Of a DNA stretch of 64,000 bases, positions 8,994 to 16,391 are shown piece by piece. Source of the DNA: an uncultured Clostridia bacterium (GTDB lineage: Bacteria; Bacillota; Clostridia; TANB77; CAG-508); assembly GCA_946529215.1 (NCBI GenBank), contig CAMMZC010000009.1:1-64000 (forward strand), in the 5' to 3' direction. The notes under the pieces were generated by a model, which did not search any database, had not been told where the DNA came from, and was given only the letters and a program-made list of their open reading frames with translations. The first letter of the stretch is position 1. Each line of letters starts with the position of its first letter. The translations under genes and the position numbers were made by a program.

Positions 8994-10835
8994 ATGGAAA
9001 AAAAACCAATAATAATTAGTCTAAAATATGGTATAATATTGTCATTAATTGTAATTATTTTAATTGCAACAATAGTTTCTATATTAGTTATTAAACTAAA
9101 TAACAAAAGTGTAATAAATCAATCTAAAAAAGATGATTGGGAATATGATGAAAAAAAAGCTTACGAATACTCAAAAAGATCTAGTGCTTATGGAAGTAAT
9201 GGAGCAGTAAAAGGCGGAATTTCGCCAAGTTCTATAACAGGTTCAGGAAGTATAGATGTAGGTGCATCTTCAGAATCTAGTTCTATGGGTAGTTCATTTT
9301 CTTCAAAAACTGCAAATAGTAGCACAATTGGTTTTTCTACAGGTGGAGCAAAAGATATTAATAATTTTAGAAAAAATATAAATAATGGATATTTTCCAAT
9401 TACTACAGATATAACATATAATGGCTTATTTTATGATTATACTTTTGATACAGGTGCAAAAAAGGAGTCTAAAGAACTATTTTCTCCAGCATATTCAACA
9501 GCTGTTTCAAAAGATCCAATTTCAGAAAAAAATGAATTATATATGACAGTAGGACTTAACTCAAACATTAAACAAAGTGATTTTGCTAGAAAAAAATTAA
9601 ATTTGGTAGTTGTGCTAGATATCTCAGGCTCAATGACTTCAAGCTTTAACTCATATTATTATGACCAATTTACAGGTGAAACAAAAAAAGAAAAAAATGA
9701 AGATGACAATAAATCCAAAATGCAAATTGCAAATGAATCTGTAAATGTTTTGATAGATCATTTAAAAGCAGATGACAGATTTGGAATGGTTTTGTTTGAT
9801 GATTCAGCATATATTGGAAAGCCAATATCTTTAATAGCAGAAACTGATGTAGATGCTATAAAAAATCATGTGTTAGAAATAAATGCACGTGGTGGAACAA
9901 ATTTTGAAGCAGGATATACAAAAGCTACAGAACTCTTTGAAGAGTATTTAAATGTAAATTCTTATGAATATGAAAATAGAATTATTGTTATTACAGACGC
10001 AATGCCAAATTATGGAAGAACAGATGATGAGGGATTAATGAAATATGTAAAAGAAAATGCCGAAAAAGGAGTTTATACTTCATTTGTAGGAGTTGGGGTT
10101 GATTTTAATACAGAACTTACTGAAGCAATATCTAATGTTAAAGGAGCTAATTACTATTCTGTACACAATTCACAAGAATTCAAAAACAGAATGGGAGAAG
10201 AATTTGAATATATGGTAACTCCACTTGTATTTGATTTAGAGTTAAATCTAAAATCAGAAGATTACGAAATTGCAAAGGTTTATGGATCAGATACAGCAAA
10301 TAAAGAAAATGGAAATATAATGAGAGTAAATACTTTATTTCCATCAAAAACTACATCAAATGGAGAAGTAAAAGGAGGAATTATTCTTCTAAAATTAAAC
10401 AAAAAGAACGAAAAGTCAAGTGGAAATTTAAATTTAAGTGTTTCATATAAAGATAGAAATGGCAAGGAATTTAGCAATTCTGAAGATGTTAGTTTTGCTG
10501 AACAAGAGGAACACTATGATAATACTGGAATAAGAAAAGCAATTGTTCTTACAAGATATGCAAATGCTATTAAAAATTGGATAATGTACGAAAGAACAGG
10601 AGAGCAAAGATTTATAATCGTACCTACTATTGGAATTATGGATTTTAACTACAAAGAAGATGAAGTACGTGTAATGCTTGGTAGAAATGAAAGAACATCT
10701 GTAAAACTTAGTGTAAGTGATGTATATAAAAATGTGTTTAATAAAATTAAACAATATATTACAAACGAAAATGAGCAAATTAAAGATGAAAATTTGAAAC
10801 AAGAAATTGAAATTTTGGAGAAATTGTCAAAATAA
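8994..10835 (+). CDS. Membrane-anchored VWA-domain protein
   Basis: A protein with one N-terminal membrane anchor (about residues 8-32) and an outward-facing von Willebrand factor A domain. Between them is a low-complexity Ser/Gly linker (about residues 60-120). The metal-ion-dependent adhesion site is complete: DISGSM with D209, GGTNFEAG, and ITDAMPNYG. A beta-rich domain follows. The arrangement resembles the YfbK/Ca-activated chloride-channel-like VWA proteins, which bind protein ligands through a divalent metal. The partner is unknown. An ATG at 8976 overlaps the GGAGGG ribosome site, so ATG 8994 (MEKKPIIISLKYG) is preferred. It stands in the same direction as the CotH gene but is separated from it by 110 bases. 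Confidence 0.75.
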   Translation: MEKKPIIISLKYGIILSLIVIILIATIVSILVIKLNNKSVINQSKKDDWEYDEKKAYEYSKRSSAYGSNGAVKGGISPSSITGSGSIDVGASSESSSMGSSFSSKTANSSTIGFSTGGAKDINNFRKNINNGYFPITTDITYNGLFYDYTFDTGAKKESKELFSPAYSTAVSKDPISEKNELYMTVGLNSNIKQSDFARKKLNLVVVLDISGSMTSSFNSYYYDQFTGETKKEKNEDDNKSKMQIANESVNVLIDHLKADDRFGMVLFDDSAYIGKPISLIAETDVDAIKNHVLEINARGGTNFEAGYTKATELFEEYLNVNSYEYENRIIVITDAMPNYGRTDDEGLMKYVKENAEKGVYTSFVGVGVDFNTELTEAISNVKGANYYSVHNSQEFKNRMGEEFEYMVTPLVFDLELNLKSEDYEIAKVYGSDTANKENGNIMRVNTLFPSKTTSNGEVKGGIILLKLNKKNEKSSGNLNLSVSYKDRNGKEFSNSEDVSFAEQEEHYDNTGIRKAIVLTRYANAIKNWIMYERTGEQRFIIVPTIGIMDFNYKEDEVRVMLGRNERTSVKLSVSDVYKNVFNKIKQYITNENEQIKDENLKQEIEILEKLSK

Positions 10836-10945
10836 GTCTTTAGATTAATTTAAAATAAAAGTATTTCTCGAATAATCTTAGTTAACTTAAATATATCTGT
10901 AATAAAATTATAAAAATTAGTAAATAATAAAAAGGGTGAAAAATT

Positions 10946-12250
10946 ATGAATAAAAAAATTTATTTTATAATATTTCTATCCTTTTTTATTATGTTTATAA
11001 ATTATTCGAAATGCGAGGCTACAGAGATTCCAAAGGTATATTTTGAAGGTGACATTTCTAATATGACTGATAAAAAGGATGAAAGAAATATTCTGCTAAA
11101 ATATAAAAGCAATGAGTTGAATTTTGAAAAATATACAAAAATAAAGGTTCAAGGGTCATCAAGTTTAGTTTACGAAAAAAAGAACTACACAATTAATCTT
11201 TATGAAAATAATTCTTTTGAAAAAAAGTCAAAAGTAGATATGCAAAAAGGTTGGGGAGAGCAGAGTAAGTATAACTTAAAAGCAAATTGGATAGATAAGA
11301 CACATTCTCGAAATATAGTATCTGCAAGACTTATGGGGAAAACTCAAGAAAAATATGGCGTTTTAAATGATTTACCTAATCATGGATCTATTGATGGATT
11401 TCCTGTTGAAGTATATATAAATAATGAATTTTTAGGACTATATACGTGGAACATTCCAAAAGATGAGTGGATGTTTAATATAGATAAAGATAACCCTAAT
11501 CACTTGGTATTAGAGGGTGGATGGTATACAGATTTTGTAAATTTTAAAAAGTATTTAGATGGATTTGATGGAACAGGTTGGGAAGTAGAAGCAGGAAAAA
11601 CTAATAAAGAAACTGTAACAAATTTCAATAGATTGGTAAATTTTATAAATAATAGCTCAGATGAAGAATTTGTTAGAGATTTTGAAAATTATTTAAATAA
11701 GGATGCGACTTTAAACTATTTAGTTATGATATATTTAGTAGAGGGAATAGACAACACTGGGAAAAATATGATGCTTTTAACTTACAACAATGGCAGGACT
11801 TGGTATCCATGTTTATATGATTTAGATAGCACTTGGGGCACTTGGACTGATGGTACCTTAAATGAATCTTATAAAATTCTTCCAGAAGATGAAATTGCAG
11901 ACCATTCAACAAATAATTTGTTTTTAAGAATGATAAAAACAATGCCTGATGAAGTTTCTTCAAGGTGGTTTGAACTTAGAAAAGATATTTTTTCAAAAGA
12001 AAATATTTTAAATGAATTTAAAAGTTTTAAAGAAAGTATTCCTGAGGAAAGCCTTGAAAAAGAAAGACAAAAATGGAAAAATATACCAGGCTATGGAATA
12101 GAGCAAATTGAAGAGTTTGTTGATGTAAGACTAGATTTTGTCGATGGAATTATGAAACAAAGACGTCAAAGTGTGTATAATAGATTTATAAAGTTTTTGC
12201 AGGAGTGGAAAGAATTTTTTTTGAGATTATTTGCTTTTCGAGAGTCTTAA
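10946..12250 (+). CDS. Secreted CotH-kinase-family protein
   Basis: A 434-residue protein with an N-terminal signal peptide (hydrophobic residues about 4-21). It then shows the CotH pattern: KVQGSSSLVYEKKNYTINLY, SKYNLKANWIDKTHSRN, FPVEVYINNEFLGLYTWN, then NYLVMIYLVEGIDNTGKNMM and YDLDSTWGTW. CotH proteins of spore formers are atypical protein kinases that phosphorylate spore-coat proteins. Many clostridial homologues are instead exported and of unknown target. The signal peptide here argues for an exported enzyme rather than a spore-coat kinase. The ribosome site AAAAGGGTG lies before ATG 10946. No coat-protein gene is nearby. Confidence 0.75.
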   Translation: MNKKIYFIIFLSFFIMFINYSKCEATEIPKVYFEGDISNMTDKKDERNILLKYKSNELNFEKYTKIKVQGSSSLVYEKKNYTINLYENNSFEKKSKVDMQKGWGEQSKYNLKANWIDKTHSRNIVSARLMGKTQEKYGVLNDLPNHGSIDGFPVEVYINNEFLGLYTWNIPKDEWMFNIDKDNPNHLVLEGGWYTDFVNFKKYLDGFDGTGWEVEAGKTNKETVTNFNRLVNFINNSSDEEFVRDFENYLNKDATLNYLVMIYLVEGIDNTGKNMMLLTYNNGRTWYPCLYDLDSTWGTWTDGTLNESYKILPEDEIADHSTNNLFLRMIKTMPDEVSSRWFELRKDIFSKENILNEFKSFKESIPEESLEKERQKWKNIPGYGIEQIEEFVDVRLDFVDGIMKQRRQSVYNRFIKFLQEWKEFFLRLFAFRES

Positions 12251-12404
12251 TATATTATTTTACAAAAAATTTATAAAGGTTTTTTTGAAGTAAATTTGTG
12301 ACGTGAGAGTATAATTTATTTATAGCACAAATGCGACTTATAGGACGTTTTAAGGCTTTTAATGAAAAAAGAAATAAAAAAAGATTTTTGGTGGCCTGAA
12401 AATG

Positions 12405-12468
12405 AACTACAGTCAATCCTCACGTTACCCCCAAAAAATAGGGGTGTATAGAAATTTTTATAAAAATT
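12405..12468 (+). repeat. Two-copy conserved intergenic motif, copy A
   Basis: The stretch contains AATCCTCACGTTACCCCC, AAAAAA and GGGGTG, then GAAATTTTTATAAAAATT. It includes a hairpin ACCCCC-AAAAAATA-GGGGT. The same order of elements, roughly 80 % identical by eye, is found at 27431-27493. The remaining 150 bases after the CotH gene show no coding. Confidence 0.45.
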
Positions 12469-12538
12469 AATATATAATTTTAAAATTTATGACTGAGGTC
12501 GCTTTTGCTTCAGCGCATAAATTTTCAAATTATATATT
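12469..12538. terminator. Long hairpin between convergent genes
   Basis: The arms 12469-12491 and 12516-12538 are 23 bases each and complementary except for one position. They enclose a loop that itself contains CTGA/TCAG. It lies between the CotH gene and tmcAL, which converge, so it probably ends both transcripts. Confidence 0.65.
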
Positions 12539-12550
12539 AATTATTAAATG

Positions 12551-13771
12551 CTAATGTATGATTTTTTTCGTATAATCCAAATTTGCCCAAGAATCTTGAC
12601 TATATCCTAAAGTGTAAATATTAGTTGCAAAAATATCTTTATCTAACATTATTTTCAAATTTTTATTCAAATTAATATCTTCAAATTTTTTAACAGAAGT
12701 AATTATGCTAAGTTTAGGATTTGCTTTTTTTATTTGAGATATTAGATTTTTTCCTTTTTCATTAAAGCCTAAAACTCTTATATATGGTGTATTTTTTTTA
12801 GAAATAGCCATATCTTTTTTTGTGATTTTAAGCAAACAATACAGAAGAATTCGCTTTATTCTAGTTTCTGTATATCTTTTAGAACGTACAATATTAATAA
12901 ATTCATTAATTGTATTACACGAATTTGCAGCTTTTTTTATAAGATATTCCAAACCTTCAGAAACATCAGGTAAATCAGAGATTTCAGATAAAGACATATT
13001 TCTTAAATTATAAATAATAATATTTTCAAATCTTGATAAATCTTTTACAAAATGACCTTTTTTAAGTTCTTCAGAAAGAATTGTAAAGCTTGCAGGAGTT
13101 GTATAAGTTTTTACATCTTTTAAACGATTACTATAAACCAAATTTCTTACAGCTGTAGCACTTGCGATTTGCCCGGTATAATCTAAACTTAAATGCCCTG
13201 CGTCTTTTCTTACAATATTTATTGGCTTAATATTTGAACTATATTTTTTTAGAGCTTTTAAATATTCAATACCTAAAATATTATTTGGAGAAGACATAAT
13301 AGATGCATAATTTGTGTTTTGTAAATATTTTACCAAGGCCTGCTCACGAGCTTTAGGAAAGGATTTTCCGCTCTTTAGTTCACTAGAGAGCAAATCTTTA
13401 TATTCTTTTGGCTCTTTAAATAAAGTATTTGCAATAATATTTAGTTGATTTAGATCTGTTGTTTCAGTTCCGAAAGAAACAGAGTCAATTATTTTAAGAG
13501 AATTTAAAATCTTTATTGCTCCATCTGCAAAGTTTTCTGCACTAGATATTGAATAAAGTACAGGTAATTCAATAACTAAGTCAACACCATTGGCAATGGC
13601 CGTCTCAGCTTTGCACCATTTATCTAAAAGTGAAGGCTCTCCACGTTGTGTGAAATTTCCGCCAATTACTGCAACAACTGCATCGGCTTTCGATTCTTCT
13701 TTTGATTTTAAAAGATGATATAAGTGCCCATTATGAAATGGGTTATATTCTGCAATAATTCCTAAAACCAT
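12551..13771 (-). CDS. tmcAL: tRNA(Met) cytidine acetate ligase
   Basis: Member of the TmcAL (formerly DUF795/YlbM) family, which uses acetate and ATP to make N4-acetylcytidine at the wobble base of elongator tRNA-Met. The N-terminus carries the nucleotidyltransferase signature GIIAEYNPFHNGHLYHL, with the HNGH motif at about residues 12-20. VAVIGGNFTQRGEPSLLDKW and a conserved GTET loop follow. The 406 residues match family length. The ribosome site AAAGGA lies 10 bases before ATG 13771. The gene stands alone, convergent with the CotH gene. Confidence 0.88.
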   Translation of the reverse strand: MVLGIIAEYNPFHNGHLYHLLKSKEESKADAVVAVIGGNFTQRGEPSLLDKWCKAETAIANGVDLVIELPVLYSISSAENFADGAIKILNSLKIIDSVSFGTETTDLNQLNIIANTLFKEPKEYKDLLSSELKSGKSFPKAREQALVKYLQNTNYASIMSSPNNILGIEYLKALKKYSSNIKPINIVRKDAGHLSLDYTGQIASATAVRNLVYSNRLKDVKTYTTPASFTILSEELKKGHFVKDLSRFENIIIYNLRNMSLSEISDLPDVSEGLEYLIKKAANSCNTINEFINIVRSKRYTETRIKRILLYCLLKITKKDMAISKKNTPYIRVLGFNEKGKNLISQIKKANPKLSIITSVKKFEDINLNKNLKIMLDKDIFATNIYTLGYSQDSWANLDYTKKIIH

Positions 13772-13970
13772 ATTTCCATATTCCTTTCTAAGGTTCCTTT
13801 ACTAAAAATACCACGTTTATCAGTATTTGTCAAGATTTGGCTGATACTTTTTTAAGGATTTTAGCAAGCATTTTTTAATACTTTTAGTATGCACTTTTTA
13901 AAAAATATTATTTGCATAAAAAATTTTGTAAAGAATATACATTAAAAAAAGATGTACAAGTTTTAAATTG

Positions 13971-14034
13971 CTTTTTGGGATAGAGTGCTTTAGTTTTTAA
14001 AAGAAATGTTACTTTTTTCCTCCGTCCCAAAAAG
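13971..14034. repeat. Dispersed hairpin repeat, copy 3 (degenerate)
   Basis: The right arm CTTTTTTCCTCCGTCCC is the exact reverse of the core at 2211 and 4143. The left arm keeps only CTTTTTGGGA and has decayed afterwards. It lies directly before the ribosome site of the next gene. Confidence 0.65.
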
Positions 14035-14048
14035 AGAGGAGAGTGTGT

Positions 14049-15080
14049 ATGGAAAGAGCAATGTCTGTTGAGGAAAGAATTAGAAGGGCAGAAGATATAT
14101 ATAACAGAAGAAATGGAGTATATACAAAAACTACAACAAATAATTCAAAAACAAAAAATACAAATAAAAAAAGAACTGCGAAAAGGTTATTAATGCAGAT
14201 TTTTGTGTGTCTTTCTATTTATGTTATTTTTTATGCAGTAACAAATAGGGAATATATATTTTCAGAAGAGTTTAGAAATTCAGTAAATACATTTTTTACT
14301 GAAAAAATAAATACTCTTGAAGTGTATTCAAAAGTGAAAAATTTTGTATTAAGTTTTTTTGAAGGTGAAGAAAAAGCAAATATAGATAATCCAACACAAG
14401 AAAATGTACAAGAAAATCAAGAGAATCAACAGAATCAAACACAAGGGAATAGTCAAAAACAAGAAAGTGAGCAATCTCAAAAATTGCAAAGCGAGAAAGT
14501 AAATGATCAAGCAAAAGTCACAAAAGATGAGAATATAGGAGGAGCGGAAGAAAGTGCAGAGATAGGCGCTGGAGAAACTACAGAAAAAAAAGAAGTTGTA
14601 TTAGCAAAAAATAGTAAAGACACAAGTCAAAAAAAGACGGAAGAGCTCACAGAACAAGAACAAATGGAAAAAGATGCAAAAGCAATAAAGAAAAAGATTA
14701 GTTTTATAGCACCTATAAAAGGAAGAATAAGTTCTAGCTTTGGCTGGAGAAATCCAACAACAAGCACTGTTCCAAAATATCACACAGGGGTTGACATTGC
14801 AGCAGTAGAAGGAACAAAGATTAAGTCTGCAACAGATGGAAAAGTTATAATGGCCTCATCTACAGGAGATTATGGAAATCATTATCAAATACAAATTCAA
14901 GATGTAATTATAATTTATGCGCATTGCAAAAAATTATATTTAAAAGAAGGAGATAGCGTAAAGCAAGGTCAAGAAATTGCCGAAGTTGGCTCAACGGGTA
15001 ATTCTACTGGACCACATTTGCATTTTGAAGTTAGAAGAAATGGAAGAAAAATCGACCCACAATTAATTATGGATTTATAG
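14049..15080 (+). CDS. spoIVFA: Membrane-anchored M23-type peptidase, probably SpoIVFA
   Basis: N-terminal basic region, one membrane helix (about residues 50-65), a long Gln/Glu/Lys-rich linker (about 105-215), then a LytM/M23 domain. The zinc-site residues are all present: H and D in YHTGVDIA, and H-x-H in GPHLHFEV. The next gene, 17 bases downstream, is a SpoIVFB-type site-2 protease. In Bacillus, spoIVFA and spoIVFB are adjacent, and SpoIVFA (a degenerate M23 protein) holds SpoIVFB inactive until the forespore signal arrives. That adjacency is the main reason for the name. The intact zinc site means it could also be an active endopeptidase, as in some SpoIIQ proteins. The start ATG 14049 follows GAGGAGA by six bases. 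Confidence 0.7.
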   Translation: MERAMSVEERIRRAEDIYNRRNGVYTKTTTNNSKTKNTNKKRTAKRLLMQIFVCLSIYVIFYAVTNREYIFSEEFRNSVNTFFTEKINTLEVYSKVKNFVLSFFEGEEKANIDNPTQENVQENQENQQNQTQGNSQKQESEQSQKLQSEKVNDQAKVTKDENIGGAEESAEIGAGETTEKKEVVLAKNSKDTSQKKTEELTEQEQMEKDAKAIKKKISFIAPIKGRISSSFGWRNPTTSTVPKYHTGVDIAAVEGTKIKSATDGKVIMASSTGDYGNHYQIQIQDVIIIYAHCKKLYLKEGDSVKQGQEIAEVGSTGNSTGPHLHFEVRRNGRKIDPQLIMDL

Positions 15081-15097
15081 GAAGGATAAATATTAAG

Positions 15098-15742
15098 ATG
15101 AAGTTTAGAATAGATTTAAAAATCTTATTTTTTTTAGCTTTTTTTTATTTAACAAGACAACTAAAAATATATTTAATTATAATGTTATTTGCTTTTTTGC
15201 ATGAAATTTCGCATTTAATTATGGGATTAATTTTAGGATTTAAGCCACAAGCAATTGAAATAATGCCATTTGGATTTTCGATGAAACTTAAACATATGAA
15301 CAATGGACATTCGATGAAATTGTCACCAAAATATGCAAACAACGAAAAAAAGATGATTTTAAAAGCAAATATAATTGAACTAAAGTATATATTTGTGGCA
15401 TTAGCAGGACCAATTTTTAATTTAATAGTTGCAACAATTTTGTATAAATTTGATTTAGGGCTAGAAAACGAACTAAGAAATCTTATTTTTTATGCAAATA
15501 TAATGCTTTGCATTTTTAACCTTATTCCTATATATCCATTAGATGGAGGAAGAGTAGTAAGAAGCATTTTGAGGATCGTTTTTGGCGTAGAAAAAGCTCA
15601 TAAAATTATGAAATTATTATCTAATATTACTATTTTTTTGCTTACATTTGTTGGAAGTGTTGCGATTTTGTATTTAAAAAATATTGCAGTATTAATTATA
15701 CTACTTTACTTGTGGATTTTGTTTTTGAAGGAAAAGGATTAG
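15098..15742 (+). CDS. spoIVFB: SpoIVFB-like site-2 metalloprotease (M50)
   Basis: Multi-pass intramembrane zinc protease of 214 residues. In Bacillus it cuts pro-sigma-K in the mother cell late in sporulation. The zinc motif HEISH lies at about residues 36-40, inside the second hydrophobic segment. The second metal-ligand motif NLIPIYPLDGGR is about 105 residues later, with the usual ALAGPIFN between them. The ribosome site AGGAAGGA precedes ATG 15098. It follows the M23 gene by 17 bases, forming the expected operon. No sigK gene is in the window, so its substrate is inferred from family knowledge only. Confidence 0.85.
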   Translation: MKFRIDLKILFFLAFFYLTRQLKIYLIIMLFAFLHEISHLIMGLILGFKPQAIEIMPFGFSMKLKHMNNGHSMKLSPKYANNEKKMILKANIIELKYIFVALAGPIFNLIVATILYKFDLGLENELRNLIFYANIMLCIFNLIPIYPLDGGRVVRSILRIVFGVEKAHKIMKLLSNITIFLLTFVGSVAILYLKNIAVLIILLYLWILFLKEKD

Positions 15743-15953
15743 CTAAATCAGATAGACCTAAAATATAATCGGTTGAGACATTATATAGTTTTGAAAGTTT
15801 AACTAAAATGTAACCAGTTAAGTCATAATGACCTGTTTCTTAGTGAGAGTAGCCTCTTTGAGATAATCCTAAAAAAATTGCTACATAAGCTTGAGTGTAG
15901 TCATAATCTTCTCTTAGGTCACGCAATCTTCTATAATAAATAGTACAATCCAT
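15696..15953 (-). pseudogene. Broken XRE-family regulator
   Basis: Starting at ATG 15953 on the minus strand, the frame reads MDCTIYYRRLRDLREDY, then VAIFLGLSQRGYSH. A TAA stop (15842-15840) then replaces the tyrosine expected in the usual SHYE motif. The frame continues ETGHYDLTGYILVKLSKLYN and VSTDYILGLSDLA, a textbook HTH_3 helix set. Everything but the stop is intact, so this is a recent nonsense mutation or a very young pseudogene. The remaining frame runs into the 3' end of spoIVFB on the other strand. Its partner genes, if any, are not evident. Confidence 0.75.
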
Positions 15954-16136
15954 AATTATTCATATCCTTTCTCTATTTTAATTTTTGACTTCAATTAAGT
16001 TATTTTAGCTTTGTAACATAAGTAGTTTGCTAAAAAGCAATTATACAACGTATTTTATAATATCAGTGAAAAAATAATGATGTTTAGAACATAATAGACT
16101 GAAATTTTAGAACAAAATAGACTTAATTTGATAAAA

Positions 16137-16180
16137 TGTAACAAAAATGTAACAAAAAAGTAATAAAAATGTAAAATAGC
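16137..16180 (+). promoter_or_regulatory. Tandem 11-bp TGTAAYAAAAA boxes upstream of the pilin gene
   Basis: TGTAACAAAAA (16137-16147), TGTAACAAAAA (16148-16158), AGTAATAAAAA (16159-16169) and the partial TGTAAAATAGC follow head to tail. The one-helical-turn spacing and TGT-A-A core resemble direct-repeat boxes of OmpR/PhoB-type regulators. The same array is found at 49501-49533. Confidence 0.55.
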
Positions 16181-16242
16181 CAATAATAGGCTATAATAGG
16201 TTATAAATAGCTGAAAGCATGATTTTACTGAAAATGCGACTA

Positions 16243-16271
16243 GTGACATTTGGTTTGAAAACTTTTATAAT
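16243..16271 (+). promoter_or_regulatory. Candidate promoter of the pilin-like gene
   Basis: GTGACA (16243-16248), a 17-base spacer and TATAAT (16266-16271). It lies 62 bases downstream of the 11-bp boxes and 120 bases before the start codon. The stretch 15954-16136 holds nothing else recognisable. Confidence 0.5.
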
Positions 16272-16391
16272 TAAAGTAATAATGTATTTTTAATTATAAT
16301 AGGCATATAAATTCAAAAAGTTATTTTACTATATACTATGTAAAAATAAATTTTATGAATGGATTTTGCCAAGAGAAAGGAAAGATTTTTT

